From NCBI RefSeq assembly GCF_017315985.1, contig NZ_JAFLVR010000020.1, positions 76,766-140,765 on the forward strand: DNA of 64,000 bases, in the 5' to 3' direction. The notes under the pieces were generated by a model. It saw only the letters and a list, made by a program, of their open reading frames with translations. It was not told where the DNA came from and did not search any database. Below, piece by piece: positions 1 through 8,625 of the stretch (position 1 is its first letter; every line of letters starts with the position of its first letter). The DNA comes from Candidatus Enterococcus murrayae. GTDB lineage: Bacteria > Bacillota > Bacilli > Lactobacillales > Enterococcaceae. The position numbers were made by a program, and so were the translations under genes.

Positions 1-1
1 T

Positions 2-307
2 GAAGAGCAGCAGCGTGTCATGCAGATCATTGAAGAAGCTTTACGAAAACGAAACATTGTTCGAACAGAAAAAACGCAAAATTTTTATGATCGCCTGATG
101 ATTCATTTACGCTATATGCTGGAACGAACGGAAGAGGAAAGAGTCGATGAATTTGCGGAGAAGATGGAAGAGGACTTGAAAAAGGATTACCCAGATGCCT
201 ACAGTGTGGCAGAGGAAATGTATCGGATCATTGTAGAGAATACGGGATTAAAGCTACATGCTGGAGAAAAAGTTTATTTTACGATTCATATTCAACGATT
301 ACTTTAG
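2..307 (+). CDS. LacT/LicT-type antiterminator, C-terminal part (5' truncated by window)
   Basis: C-terminal 101 codons of a BglG/LicT-family transcriptional antiterminator; the gene begins before the window. What is visible is one helical PTS regulation domain (PRD2) ending in the family-typical FTIHIQRLL. Such proteins bind a ribonucleic antiterminator hairpin in leader RNA, under control of PTS phosphorylation of PRD histidines. The RNA-binding domain and PRD1 are not visible. The gene lies 21 bases before lacG, as lacT does in lactobacillar lac operons, so I infer that it controls lacGFE. Its RNA target would lie left of the window. Confidence 0.85.
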   Translation, partial: EEQQRVMQIIEEALRKRNIVRTEKTQNFYDRLMIHLRYMLERTEEERVDEFAEKMEEDLKKDYPDAYSVAEEMYRIIVENTGLKLHAGEKVYFTIHIQRLL

Positions 308-328
308 TTTGATGGAGGAGAGAAACGA

Positions 329-1729
329 ATGAAGAAATTACCAGAACATTTTATTTTTGGCGGAGCAACAGCTGCTTATCAATGTGAAGGAGCAACCAAA
401 GAAGGCGGAAAAGGCGCAGTAGCCTGGGATGATTTTTTAGCTGAACAGGGCCGCTTCAGTCCCGATCCAGCGAGTGATTTTTATCATCAATATCCAGTGG
501 ACATTGAATTATGTGAGAAGTTCGGGGTAAGTGGCTTGCGTCTGTCGATTGCTTGGAGTCGCATTTTTCCAAAGGGTACAGGTGAACCGAATCAAGAGGG
601 AATTGATTACTACCATGCAATTTTTAAAAAGTGTCAGGAGCACCACGTTATTCCATTTGTAACACTGCATCATTTTGATACACCAAAAGCTCTGTTTGAT
701 CAAAATGATTTTCTAAATCGCGACAATATTGACGCGTTTGCGAATTATGCAAAATTCTGCTTTGAAGAATTTACTGAAGTGGCGTATTGGAGCACCTTTA
801 ATGAAATTTATCCCGTCGCTACGAATCAGTATTTACTCGGTGTTTTCCCACCAGGGATCAAATTTGATTTTACAAAGATCATTATGTGTCTTCACAACAT
901 GATGGTGGCTCACGCCAAAACCGTGAACATTTTTAAAGAGAATGGGTATGCTGGAGAAATCGGCGTCGTCCATTCATTAGAAACAAAATACGCGAATTCA
1001 GATTCTGAAGAAGACAAGCATGCGGCATTTTTAGAAGATGCTTTGTCCATCCGATTTTTACTGGAGGCTACTTATCTTGGTCGCTATACGGAGGAGCTGC
1101 TGGGGGCATTAGACGAAATTTGTGAAGCGCAAGGTGCAACATATGAGTTTTTAGAAGAGGATTACATTGAGATGGAAAAAGCGTCTCATCGCAATGATTT
1201 TCTAGGAATCAATCATTATCACAGTCATTTTTGTAAAGCATATAAAGGGCCGAATGAAATTTATCACAATGGGACTGGCGACAAAGGAACTTCGGTGTAC
1301 CGGGTGAACGGAATCGCTGAACGCGTTTATCGCGATGATATTCCGAGAACCGATTGGGATTGGTTGATTTATCCTGATGGGTTGTATGATCTTTTGATGC
1401 GAATCAAAAAGGATTATCCGCATTACAAGAAAATTTATATCACCGAGAACGGGATGGGGTACAAGGATGATTTCGAGGATGGGGTCATCATGGATGCGCC
1501 GCGAATTGATTATTTACGTCAATACCTAGGGGCATTAAGTGATGCAATCGAAGATGGAGTCAATGTAGAAGGCTACTTCTTGTGGTCATTGATGGATATG
1601 TTCTCTTGGACCAATGGATACAATAAGCGCTATGGCTTATTCTATGTTGATTTTGAAACACAAAAGCGTTATCCGAAAGAATCAGCCTATTGGTATAAAT
1701 TTGTTAGTGAAACGAAAACGATTATTTAG
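329..1729 (+). CDS. lacG: 6-phospho-beta-galactosidase (GH1)
   Basis: Cytoplasmic GH1 enzyme that hydrolyses lactose-6-phosphate to glucose and galactose-6-phosphate. At 466 residues it has the length of LacG, and stretches such as [21 protein letters not shown] and [11 protein letters not shown] follow lactococcal LacG closely as I remember it. The acid/base is E159 in STFNEI and the nucleophile is E373 in ITENGMGY. S427, K434 and Y436 ([12 protein letters not shown]) fit the phosphate-binding set of 6-phospho-galactosidases. The start follows GGAGGAGAG at good spacing. It is the first enzyme gene of an antiterminator-lacG-lacF-lacE operon. A 6-phospho-beta-glucosidase is less likely given these residues and neighbours. 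Confidence 0.93.
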   Translation: MKKLPEHFIFGGATAAYQCEGATKEGGKGAVAWDDFLAEQGRFSPDPASDFYHQYPVDIELCEKFGVSGLRLSIAWSRIFPKGTGEPNQEGIDYYHAIFKKCQEHHVIPFVTLHHFDTPKALFDQNDFLNRDNIDAFANYAKFCFEEFTEVAYWSTFNEIYPVATNQYLLGVFPPGIKFDFTKIIMCLHNMMVAHAKTVNIFKENGYAGEIGVVHSLETKYANSDSEEDKHAAFLEDALSIRFLLEATYLGRYTEELLGALDEICEAQGATYEFLEEDYIEMEKASHRNDFLGINHYHSHFCKAYKGPNEIYHNGTGDKGTSVYRVNGIAERVYRDDIPRTDWDWLIYPDGLYDLLMRIKKDYPHYKKIYITENGMGYKDDFEDGVIMDAPRIDYLRQYLGALSDAIEDGVNVEGYFLWSLMDMFSWTNGYNKRYGLFYVDFETQKRYPKESAYWYKFVSETKTII

Positions 1730-1732
1730 TAA

Positions 1733-1771
1733 AGCGATAGATGGAATCAGCGATTGATTGCATCTATCGGC
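1733..1771 (+). other. intercistronic hairpin lacG-lacF
   Basis: GCGATAGATG (from 1734) can pair with CATCTATCG (from 1761), leaving a loop of about 17 bases. There is no T-run, so this looks like an mRNA stability or processing hairpin inside the lac operon rather than a terminator. Confidence 0.45.
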
Positions 1772-1815
1772 TAATTGAAATGAAAAGGGATACATCGCTG
1801 TAGGAGGGAAAGAGT

Positions 1816-2136
1816 ATGAATAAGGAAGAATTACAGATGTTAGGCTTTGAAATCGTGGCCTATTCAGGCGACGCGAGAAGCACATTGATGAAGCTGCTAA
1901 GCGAGGTGCGTCAGGGGAAATTTGAAAATGTCGAAGACGCATTAAAGGACGCTGATGAAAATCTGAAATTGGCGCATAATTCGCAAACGAAAATATTAGC
2001 GGATGAAGCGGCCGGCAGCAACTTGGATATTGGATTTATTTTTATCCATGGACAGGATCATTTAATGACCACTTTATTGTTAAGAGATTTAGTACAGGAT
2101 TTTATTGAGCTTTATAAGGAGAAGTATCAAAAGTAA
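1816..2136 (+). CDS. lacF: lactose-type PTS EIIA component
   Basis: 106-residue helical EIIA of the lactose/chitobiose PTS family, which passes phosphate from HPr to the EIIB domain of the lactose permease. The active-site histidine is H78 in FIFIHGQDHLM, with D81 two residues after the G that follows H78; this HxQD arrangement is the family signature. Length equals that of known LacF proteins. It is preceded by TAGGAGGG and lies 24 bases before lacE. A cellobiose EIIA is the alternative, but the lacG and lacE neighbours favour lactose. Confidence 0.92.
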   Translation: MNKEELQMLGFEIVAYSGDARSTLMKLLSEVRQGKFENVEDALKDADENLKLAHNSQTKILADEAAGSNLDIGFIFIHGQDHLMTTLLLRDLVQDFIELYKEKYQK

Positions 2137-2160
2137 AAATGAAGAAGGAGATGGAGTAAG

Positions 2161-3843
2161 GTGAATGCAATTATTAAACAAATCGAAAAAGGAAAACCAT
2201 TTTTTGAAAAAATTTCCCGAAATATTTATTTAGGTGCTATACGAGACGGCTTCTTAACAGCCATGCCCGCCATTTTATTTTCTAGTATTTTTATCATGAT
2301 CGCTGCAATTCCTGAAGTTTTCGGAGTAACTTTACCAGAAGCATTCTCGACTTGGCTGTGGAAGGTCTATGGCTATTCAATGGGAATCGTTGGTTTGTTA
2401 GTAGCTGCGACTACGGCACGTTGTTTAGCGGGATCGATAAATCGTCGGTTGGAAGATGGGAAGAATATCAATGAAGTGTCTGTTATGTTGGCATCGATCG
2501 CTGGTTTCTTCATGCTGAGCGTAGAGCAGATCGACGGCGGCTTTGCCAGTGATTTTATGGGAACAAAAGGACTGTTGGCTTCATTCGTTGCCGCCTTTCT
2601 CACAGTAAATGTCTATAAATTCTGTATCAAGCGCGACATTACGATCAGAATGCCGAAGGAAGTTCCTGGGACGATCTCGCAAATGTTTCGTGATGTGATT
2701 CCCTTCTCTTTTGCAGTGTTTGGAGCCGTTTTGATTGATTTGCTGTTCCGCAATGTCTTTCAAGGTTCGTTTGCTAATACAGCGATTACTGCTTTGCAGC
2801 CGCTATTTACAGCAGCAGACGGTTATCTAGGAATCGCCATTATTTGGGGAGCGATGGCATTATTCTGGTTCGTTGGGGTACACGGTCCGTCAATCGTGGA
2901 GCCGGCGATCGCAGCGATTATTTATGCGAATGTTGAAACGAATTTGATGCTATTCCAAAACGGCGAACAGGCCTCCAAAGTTTTGACTGTTGGTATGGGA
3001 AATTTCGTTGGAACAATGGGTGGTACCGGTGCGACGTTAGTAGTTCCGTTCTTATTCTTACTATTTGCTCGTTCTAAACAACTGAAAGCCGTAGGAAAGG
3101 CCTCGTTCGTTCCTGTCATTTTTGCAGTAAATGAACCGCTTTTGTTTGCGGCGCCGATCATTTTAAATCCGTATTTCTTTATTCCATTTTTATTGGCACC
3201 GATTGTTAACGTCTGGATCTTTAAATTCTTTGTTGATGTATTAAGCATGAATAGCTTTATGTATGTTTTGCCATGGGCCACGCCGGCACCAATCGGGTTA
3301 GTCCTGGGGACCGGAGTCAGTGTGATGGCGATCGTTTTAGCACTCGTGCTGATCGCTGTGGATTCAGTGATTTACTTACCGTTCATTAAGGCGTATGATG
3401 CAGTACTGATTGAAGAGGAGAGTAAAAATACGCAGCTGGAGGCTACCGAAGCTGCTGGCATTGAAACGATGCAAGATGCGGGAACAGCTGTTGTGGAGGC
3501 GTTGGCAGAGGATACGATCGAGAAAATAGGCGATGGCAAGCGAGTGTTGGTGCTATGTGCCGGTGCTGGTACGAGCGCGATGCTAGCCAATGCCTTAGAA
3601 GAAGGCGCGAAGGAAACAGGCGCGAATATTCAAGCACAAGCTGGCGCTTACGGTTCGCATTATGATATTATGAAAAATTTTGATTTGATTGTCTTGGCAC
3701 CGCAGGTCAACTCTTACTTAACGGACATTCAAAAGGATGCGGAGAAAGTTGGCGTGAAGGTCGTAGCAACAAAAGGCGCAGAGTATATTAAATTAACGCG
3801 TGATCCAAAGGGCGCTGTTGATTTTGTTTTAGCAGAGATTTAA
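2161..3843 (+). CDS. lacE: lactose-type PTS EIICB permease
   Basis: Membrane permease that takes up lactose and phosphorylates it. The N-terminal ~430 residues form the multi-span EIIC domain (many hydrophobic helices; GVHGPSIVEP and FAVNEPLLF are conserved EIIC-lac/cel motifs). A linker rich in E, A and T joins it to a C-terminal EIIB domain with the phosphorylated C466 in VLVLCAGAGTSA. The EIIC-EIIB fusion of 560 residues is characteristic of LacE; cellobiose systems usually have separate EIIB and EIIC. The start is GTG at 2161 after GAAGGAGATGGAG. It is the last structural gene before a hairpin and the lacR-like gene. Confidence 0.92.
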   Translation: MNAIIKQIEKGKPFFEKISRNIYLGAIRDGFLTAMPAILFSSIFIMIAAIPEVFGVTLPEAFSTWLWKVYGYSMGIVGLLVAATTARCLAGSINRRLEDGKNINEVSVMLASIAGFFMLSVEQIDGGFASDFMGTKGLLASFVAAFLTVNVYKFCIKRDITIRMPKEVPGTISQMFRDVIPFSFAVFGAVLIDLLFRNVFQGSFANTAITALQPLFTAADGYLGIAIIWGAMALFWFVGVHGPSIVEPAIAAIIYANVETNLMLFQNGEQASKVLTVGMGNFVGTMGGTGATLVVPFLFLLFARSKQLKAVGKASFVPVIFAVNEPLLFAAPIILNPYFFIPFLLAPIVNVWIFKFFVDVLSMNSFMYVLPWATPAPIGLVLGTGVSVMAIVLALVLIAVDSVIYLPFIKAYDAVLIEEESKNTQLEATEAAGIETMQDAGTAVVEALAEDTIEKIGDGKRVLVLCAGAGTSAMLANALEEGAKETGANIQAQAGAYGSHYDIMKNFDLIVLAPQVNSYLTDIQKDAEKVGVKVVATKGAEYIKLTRDPKGAVDFVLAEI

Positions 3844-3848
3844 TACTT

Positions 3849-3897
3849 ATTTTGGAAGTTTATAGTCGAAGCAGCTTTCGCTATAGACTTTCAAAAT
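3849..3897. other. hairpin between lacE and lacR-like gene
   Basis: Long imperfect inverted repeat: TTTTGGAAGTTTATAGTCGAA (5' side, from about 3850) against TTCGCTATAGACTTTCAAAA (3' side, to about 3896). It could act as an operon-end hairpin, but the T-run is missing, so readthrough or RNA processing is possible. Confidence 0.5.
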
Positions 3898-3924
3898 TGG
3901 TCTACTAATCTGTTTAACTATAAA
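3897..3924 (+). promoter_or_regulatory. possible promoter of lacR-like gene
   Basis: TTGGTC (3897-3902), 16 bases, TATAAA (3919-3924), about 60 bases before the chosen start codon. The -35 is weak, so this is tentative. Confidence 0.35.
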
Positions 3925-3983
3925 CAATATCGCTGAAGAACTTGAGACCAAGCCGACAGTTGATTATAAAGCGAGGAATAAGG

Positions 3984-4736
3984 ATGTTAAAAACAGATCG
4001 ATTGCAAGCGATCATGTTGCTGCTTGGACCTAAGGGGCGAGTTCAAAGCAGCGAGGTCATGGAGAAATTAGCAGTATCTGATATGACGGTCAGACGTGAT
4101 TTAGCTGAATTAGAGAAACAAGGACTGGTAGAACGATTTCACGGCGGGGCAAAATTACAAAATTTTTACCTGCAGGAGGAGCTTTCTCATATTGACAAAA
4201 AAATCATCCATCATGAGCAAAAAGAGAGGATCGCGCGCCGAGCGAGTGAACTAATTAATGATGGCGACACTATTTTTCTTGGGCCTGGAACAACCATCGA
4301 ATTACTGGCTCAGTGTATTCAGGCGGATTTTCTGCGGATTGTAACGAATTGTCGACCGGTTTTCGATCAGTTGAATAAGCACAAAAAAAATTGGAAGCTC
4401 TATCTGTTAGGTGGGGAATTGCGGGAGAAAACGCAGTGCTTGGTTGGCGAAATTGCGGATCAATCGTTAGAGAGCATGTACTTTCAAAAGGCCTTTGTCA
4501 GCTGCAACGCGGTAAATGGGCAAAAGATCATGACATCGACATTTGAAGAAGGGCAGACGCAACAGATTGCCTTAAACAAATCCGATGCGCGATATTTGCT
4601 GATCGATCATTCAAAAATAGGGAAAAGAGATTTTTCTGTCAATTATAGTCTGCGAGATGTGACGGCAGTTATTACCGATGAGCACGAACAGAAGTACTAT
4701 GAAAAACTTGAGAATGTGGAAACATCTATCGTTTAA
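3984..4736 (+). CDS. DeoR-family sugar-phosphate-responsive repressor (LacR-like)
   Basis: 250-residue DNA-binding repressor. N-terminal DeoR helix-turn-helix (RLQAIMLLL... SSEVMEKLAVSDMTVRRDLAELEKQGLVERFHGGAKL) is followed by the DeoR sensor domain, with GDTIFLGPGTTIELLA and IVTNC typical of the sugar-phosphate pocket. LacR of this family responds to tagatose-6-phosphate; that is inferred here from context. The ATG at 3984 follows GAGG with 8 bases; a further upstream TTG is in frame but lacks a ribosome site. It ends next to a bidirectional terminator shared with the convergent PTS EIIC gene. It is a paralogue of the gene at 7368. Confidence 0.85.
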   Translation: MLKTDRLQAIMLLLGPKGRVQSSEVMEKLAVSDMTVRRDLAELEKQGLVERFHGGAKLQNFYLQEELSHIDKKIIHHEQKERIARRASELINDGDTIFLGPGTTIELLAQCIQADFLRIVTNCRPVFDQLNKHKKNWKLYLLGGELREKTQCLVGEIADQSLESMYFQKAFVSCNAVNGQKIMTSTFEEGQTQQIALNKSDARYLLIDHSKIGKRDFSVNYSLRDVTAVITDEHEQKYYEKLENVETSIV

Positions 4737-4740
4737 TAAG

Positions 4741-4773
4741 CAAAACCCGGAGATTTCGTTTCTCCGGGTTTTG
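4741..4773. terminator. bidirectional terminator between lacR-like gene and EIIC
   Basis: CAAAACCCGGAGA, short loop, TCTCCGGGTTTTG, flanked by T-rich sequence on the right and A-rich stem ends, placed between two convergent genes. Classic rho-independent shape usable in both directions. Confidence 0.9.
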
Positions 4774-4779
4774 TTTGTT

Positions 4780-6240
4780 TTATTTTGCCTCAGCAGCATA
4801 AGCAACGTTGCCCTTAGCTGATGCCGGAGCGGTTTTTTCTTCTTTTTCTGCTGCATAAGCGGCATTGCGTTTTTTCATTTGACGAGCATACCAGATGAAG
4901 ATCAACAGGTAAGCGCCCAGTGCTAAAGCAGCGTAGAGGACAAATTCAATTTGACCTTGAGAAGCATTGCCGACTAAGTAGCCTAAGAATTTTTCGATTG
5001 GGCCCTCCATGGTCGTATGAGAAATCATCGCAGATTCGCTTAATCCTGATGGAAAGGCACCGACAGCTTTGGCTGTTTGAGTGACAAAAGGAGCGATCAA
5101 TGTTCCGGACCATAAGAACAACGGCAACTCAATTGCACCGATGACGATCATTCGAATCAATTTTCCGCGAGTGACTACCAGCAGTGCCGGTGTAACACCC
5201 ATGGCAATGATCCCGCCCAACGGCAATAATTTATTACCTGGTAAAATGATGGCTTCCAATAGCATGATTGGAGCTAAAACGTTAGCCGCTGCCCAGATTT
5301 CTGCGCGACCAGCGAGGAAAGGCCAGTCTAAACCGATATTGATGGTGCGGCCTTTTAGACGTTTGTTGGCAAAGTCAGTAATCCCTTGAGATAACGGTTC
5401 GACGGCAGCGATGAACCAAGCGCCGATCAAAGAGAACAATTCCAAACAAACCGCGGCAGTGAAGGCGAGTGAGAAAATTTGGGTTGGTGTTTGTCCAGCT
5501 AATAGCCCGACGAAAATACCTAAATAGATACCAATCGCAAATTTTGATCCCCAAAAGCCGATCTTGCTGTTTAATTTAGCGGCATCGAAGTCGTATTTAT
5601 CCAGCCAAGGAAAGACCTTATCAAAAATTTTGTCAAAAACCATGATGATTGGATTCATCATGTAATTCATGTGGGTTGTTGTCATCGGATTGCTGTCAGG
5701 TGCGTTCAATAAATCATTGAAGGTCGGCTTCATCAAATCTGAGTTCCAGATTTTAAGAACCCCAATGAAAATAACCAAAGCAGAGGCGATGAACAGATTT
5801 GCACCGCAGAAGATGGCGAACAAGCCGACGATCGCTAAATGCCAAATATCAAAGATATCTACGTCCAGGGTGTTGGTCTTTTTCATTGCCAACATGATGA
5901 TGTTCACGATCACCATAATCAATAGGAAGTAAAGAGTGTAGGGGGAGCCCCAGGTGATGGTTGCTAATGGTGCCCAGCCTACATCTGTGATGTTCAAAGA
6001 AATTCCTGTACGTTCAACAAAAGCGGTCATTGCGTCTGAAAAAGCAGTCGTTAAAATTCCAATAATAGCTCCGATCCCAGTTAAGGCAATCCCAAGTTTG
6101 ATCCCACCTTCTAGGGCGCGTGACGGTTTCACTTTAAAAAATAGGGCGATAACAGTTAGTACGATGGTCATTAATGGTGCCGCCCCTAAATTAATTAGAG
6201 GAGTAAACAGTTGATTGGCGATATCAATAATTGTACTCAT
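4780..6240 (-). CDS. galactitol-family PTS EIIC permease
   Basis: 486-residue membrane permease of the galactitol (Gat/SgaT-like) PTS family. It is hydrophobic throughout with roughly nine to eleven spans. Next to lacABCD it most likely imports galactose as galactose-6-phosphate; galactitol is the alternative, but no galactitol-phosphate dehydrogenase is adjacent. The ATG at 6240 (MSTIIDIANQ) follows AAAGGA; an upstream in-frame start has no ribosome site. The cytoplasmic C-terminus carries an odd Ala/Lys/Glu-rich tail in which AYAAE occurs twice. It is the last gene of an EIIA-EIIB-EIIC operon, with a hairpin between it and EIIB. Confidence 0.88.
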   Translation of the reverse strand: MSTIIDIANQLFTPLINLGAAPLMTIVLTVIALFFKVKPSRALEGGIKLGIALTGIGAIIGILTTAFSDAMTAFVERTGISLNITDVGWAPLATITWGSPYTLYFLLIMVIVNIIMLAMKKTNTLDVDIFDIWHLAIVGLFAIFCGANLFIASALVIFIGVLKIWNSDLMKPTFNDLLNAPDSNPMTTTHMNYMMNPIIMVFDKIFDKVFPWLDKYDFDAAKLNSKIGFWGSKFAIGIYLGIFVGLLAGQTPTQIFSLAFTAAVCLELFSLIGAWFIAAVEPLSQGITDFANKRLKGRTINIGLDWPFLAGRAEIWAAANVLAPIMLLEAIILPGNKLLPLGGIIAMGVTPALLVVTRGKLIRMIVIGAIELPLFLWSGTLIAPFVTQTAKAVGAFPSGLSESAMISHTTMEGPIEKFLGYLVGNASQGQIEFVLYAALALGAYLLIFIWYARQMKKRNAAYAAEKEEKTAPASAKGNVAYAAEAK

Positions 6241-6311
6241 TCGTTTGTCCTTTCTTGGAACTAGTGGAAATTCTCTAGTCTTCCACATGACGTTTTTTGA
6301 TTAGCTGTATC

Positions 6312-6368
6312 TGGCTCAATGAATCGATCTTCAAGGTGATAGGCTGAGGAAGTGGGTTCATTGAGCCA
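6312..6368 (-). other. intercistronic hairpin EIIB-EIIC
   Basis: Perfect 12-base inverted repeat: TGGCTCAATGAA (6312-6323) and TTCATTGAGCCA (6357-6368), with 33 bases between. On the transcribed (minus) strand it follows the EIIB stop and precedes EIIC, without a T-run after the stem. Likely an mRNA processing or stability element. Confidence 0.6.
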
Positions 6369-6376
6369 TTTTTCGA

Positions 6377-6679
6377 TTATTTATTCAGCGATTGGATCGC
6401 GCTCTCCATACTTTGATAAACAGGCTCTGCCATCGCAGGGATACGATAAAGAATTGCACCTGCATCAACAATAGGAATATTTACGTCAAAGCCTAAGTCA
6501 GTATTAGCGATTTGCGCGAAAATGTCATAATGCGAAAGCATGTCTTCATTGATGTCTTTGATCATTACGGCATCGCAGGTCACTTGATAGCCGCGGTTGC
6601 TCAATTCGGTTTCTAAGGCGCTTTTGATTTGATGGCTTGAATTCACTCCTGCACCACAGGCTGCTAAAATTTTGATCAT
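6377..6679 (-). CDS. galactitol-family PTS EIIB component
   Basis: 100-residue cytoplasmic EIIB of the galactitol type. The phosphocysteine is C8 in ILAACGAGVNSSHQI near the N-terminus, as expected for this fold, followed by the alternating strand/helix pattern. It accepts phosphate from the EIIA encoded just upstream (41-base gap) and gives it to the sugar bound by EIIC. It belongs to the leftward EIIA-EIIB-EIIC operon, and the ribosome site AAGGAGAG precedes the ATG. Confidence 0.88.
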   Translation of the reverse strand: MIKILAACGAGVNSSHQIKSALETELSNRGYQVTCDAVMIKDINEDMLSHYDIFAQIANTDLGFDVNIPIVDAGAILYRIPAMAEPVYQSMESAIQSLNK

Positions 6680-6720
6680 GATTGTACTCTCCTTAATAAA
6701 ATTATTTTTTATCCTGCAAA

Positions 6721-7212
6721 TTATGCAGAAATTTCCATGTTAAAGTGTTCCTCTAAAAACTGATAGATCGCTTCTGTTTCCTCAAGCTTGAAAAACGCAC
6801 AGAGCTCAGCCTTATCGACTGAATTGATGAAATCCATGATATCAGCCAGCATACCGGCCTGTGCTTCACCGTTTTCGTTCAAAATCATAAATAAGAAACG
6901 GGCAGAGAGTTGCTCGCTAGGCGAGATCATATTGTGAAATGTGATCTCTTTGTTCAATTTGATTGGAATGATTCGGGTTGTTTTAACATATTCGCTTTCC
7001 GTATGAGGGATCGCTATGTCAGGCAATCCTTCAGAAACAGGAGAAAGATCCAAGCCAGTCGGATAATTTCTTTCCCGCTCTAAAAGATTCCCCAAAAAAT
7101 CCTCAGTAACTAACTGTTTGTTTAACAGATCCAAATAAACTTCTTCGAAAACTTTTTCTTGTGTGTCCTGGTTGGAAACATAGGTTGTTTCTCTAAAAAA
7201 AAGCTTTTTCAA
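6721..7212 (-). CDS. galactitol/fructose-family PTS EIIA component
   Basis: 163-residue EIIA of the fructose/mannitol/galactitol superfamily. The phosphorylated histidine is H70 in LPDIAIPHTESEYV, preceded by the conserved RERNYPTGLDL stretch. It is the first gene of the leftward galactose-type PTS operon and starts after AAAGGAG. Its promoter (7259-7287) carries a cre box and diverges from the lacR-like gene at 7368, so the regulator next door probably controls it. Confidence 0.88.
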   Translation of the reverse strand: MKKLFFRETTYVSNQDTQEKVFEEVYLDLLNKQLVTEDFLGNLLERERNYPTGLDLSPVSEGLPDIAIPHTESEYVKTTRIIPIKLNKEITFHNMISPSEQLSARFLFMILNENGEAQAGMLADIMDFINSVDKAELCAFFKLEETEAIYQFLEEHFNMEISA

Positions 7213-7233
7213 ACAGAACAGCTCCTTTCTTAG

Positions 7234-7310
7234 TTTGTTTATGTTTGTTTACACGTTGAGTATAATCGCTTACATTTGCTTTGTCAACACAAAACGAAAA
7301 TAAATAAACA
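7234..7310. promoter_or_regulatory. candidate DeoR/LacR operators in divergent region
   Basis: TTTGTTTA occurs twice, at 7234-7241 and 7244-7251, ten bases apart. The related inverted form TAAATAAACA lies at 7301-7310, and further TGTTT-like words lie by 7325-7340. TGTTTNTTT-type repeats are typical of DeoR-family operators. They flank the leftward PTS promoter and precede the rightward one, so one repressor could shut both. Confidence 0.5.
7259..7287 (-). promoter_or_regulatory. promoter of galactose-type PTS operon with cre box
   Basis: On the minus strand TTGACA (plus 7282-7287), 17 bases, TATACT (plus 7259-7264): near consensus sigma-70 promoter. The spacer and -10 hold ATGTAAGCGATTATA (plus 7261-7275), matching the cre consensus WTGNAANCGNWNNCW at all but one position, so CcpA would block this promoter. 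Confidence 0.8.
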
Positions 7311-7317
7311 CATACTG

Positions 7318-7346
7318 TTGAAAAATGTTTGATAATGTTTTATTAT
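7318..7346 (+). promoter_or_regulatory. promoter of lacR-like/lacABCD operon
   Basis: TTGAAA (7318-7323), 17 bases, TATTAT (7341-7346), ending about 21 bases before the start codon of the regulator gene. Overlapped by TGTTT-type words that may be operators. Confidence 0.55.
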
Positions 7347-7367
7347 AAGTGTGTGGAGGGACAACCT

Positions 7368-8144
7368 ATGCTGAAAACAGAGCGTCAACAATCAATCTTG
7401 GCCATGTGCGATCGCTATGGGACGATCACAGTGAAGTTCATTCAGGAAGTATTAGATGTTTCTGATATGACCATTCGGCGAGACCTGGAAGAGCTCGCTC
7501 AAAGGAAGAAGCTGCTGCGTGTTCATGGCGGCGCACAGAAAATAAACAATCAGGAAGTTTTCACATCTTCTATAGAAACAAACGAACTTTCCCATAATGA
7601 AAAAAAGAAGCTGCATACCAGAGAAAAAGAGTATATCGCAAGAAATGCGGCGGCCTACATCACTAAAGAAGATGACACGATCTTCCTTGGTTCCGGGACG
7701 ACGATTGAGTTGATGACTCAATACATCGAATCGTCTTCATTGCGGATTGTGACCAACAGTTTGCCGGTTTTCAATTTATTAAGTGAAACCAAACGATTTG
7801 AACTTTACCTGATCGGTGGACTCTACCGTGAAAAGACTGGTGCTTTTGTCGGTTCGATCGCCAATGAGGCAGTCCAGAAAATCGGGATCAAGAAGGCCTT
7901 TGTCGGTGTCAATGGTTTAAAAGGACCAGAGGTGTCCAACTTCAGTATTGAAGAAGGAACGCTGCAGAAAATTGTGTTGGACAATGCCGCTGAAAAATGT
8001 TTGGTTTCTGATGCGAACAAGTTCGATCATAGCGATTTTTATAATTTCTATGATCTGCGCAAGGTTGATGCACTATTTACGGATTCTACTCTTTCAGCAG
8101 AGCTGAAGAGTTATTATCAGCAATACACCAAAATTATTCAATAA
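7368..8144 (+). CDS. lacR: DeoR-family repressor, LacR-like
   Basis: 258-residue DeoR-family repressor heading the lacABCD genes. It has an N-terminal winged helix-turn-helix (ILAMCDRYGTITVKFIQEVLDVSDMTIRRDLEELAQ), then the sensor domain with DDTIFLGSGTTIEL and IVTNSLPVFNLL. The start at 7368 follows GGAGGG. Position, and divergence from a galactose-type PTS, fit LacR, whose inducer in relatives is tagatose-6-phosphate. Only 34 bases separate it from lacA, so it is probably co-transcribed and autoregulated. It is similar in plan to the gene at 3984, so the window encodes two LacR-like repressors. Confidence 0.87.
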   Translation: MLKTERQQSILAMCDRYGTITVKFIQEVLDVSDMTIRRDLEELAQRKKLLRVHGGAQKINNQEVFTSSIETNELSHNEKKKLHTREKEYIARNAAAYITKEDDTIFLGSGTTIELMTQYIESSSLRIVTNSLPVFNLLSETKRFELYLIGGLYREKTGAFVGSIANEAVQKIGIKKAFVGVNGLKGPEVSNFSIEEGTLQKIVLDNAAEKCLVSDANKFDHSDFYNFYDLRKVDALFTDSTLSAELKSYYQQYTKIIQ

Positions 8145-8178
8145 AATAAGCAAGCTTTATTAGGAGGAGGAAATAGCA

Positions 8179-8607
8179 ATGCGTGTAGTAATTGGTTCAG
8201 ACAGTGATGGGATGAGACTCAAGGAAGTCATTAAGGAAGATCTGATCAATAAAGGATTTACTGTAGTAGACAAAAGTGAAACTGCTTCGGAGGATTTTGT
8301 GGAATCCACGTTGGCGATCGCCAATGATTTAAATGAAAACGAGGGCAGCTTAGGAGTAGCGATCGATGGTTATGGTGCCGGCAGCTTTATTACCGCGGTG
8401 AAGGTAAAAGGGATGGTGGCAGCGGAGGTCTCTGATGAGCGCAGTGCCTATATGACAAGGGAGCACAACAATTCCCGCATGATCACTCTTGGTTCAAAAA
8501 TCGTCGGCGATGAGCTGGCACTAAACATCGTTCGAGAATTTTTACAGGCGAACTATGATGGCGGCCGTCATCAAATTCGGGTCGATATGCTAAACAAAAT
8601 GGCGTAA
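8179..8607 (+). CDS. lacA: galactose-6-phosphate isomerase subunit A
   Basis: 142-residue subunit of the heteromeric isomerase that turns galactose-6-phosphate into tagatose-6-phosphate. It belongs to the RpiB/LacA/LacB fold: [22 protein letters not shown] at the N-terminus is the nucleotide-like phosphate loop, and [25 protein letters not shown] is the family core. As in known LacA the catalytic cysteine of RpiB is absent; LacB supplies it. Length equals other LacA proteins. It begins after GGAGGAGG and is followed at 18 bases by lacB. Confidence 0.93.
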   Translation: MRVVIGSDSDGMRLKEVIKEDLINKGFTVVDKSETASEDFVESTLAIANDLNENEGSLGVAIDGYGAGSFITAVKVKGMVAAEVSDERSAYMTREHNNSRMITLGSKIVGDELALNIVREFLQANYDGGRHQIRVDMLNKMA

Positions 8608-8625
8608 TCAGAAAGGATGAATAGA

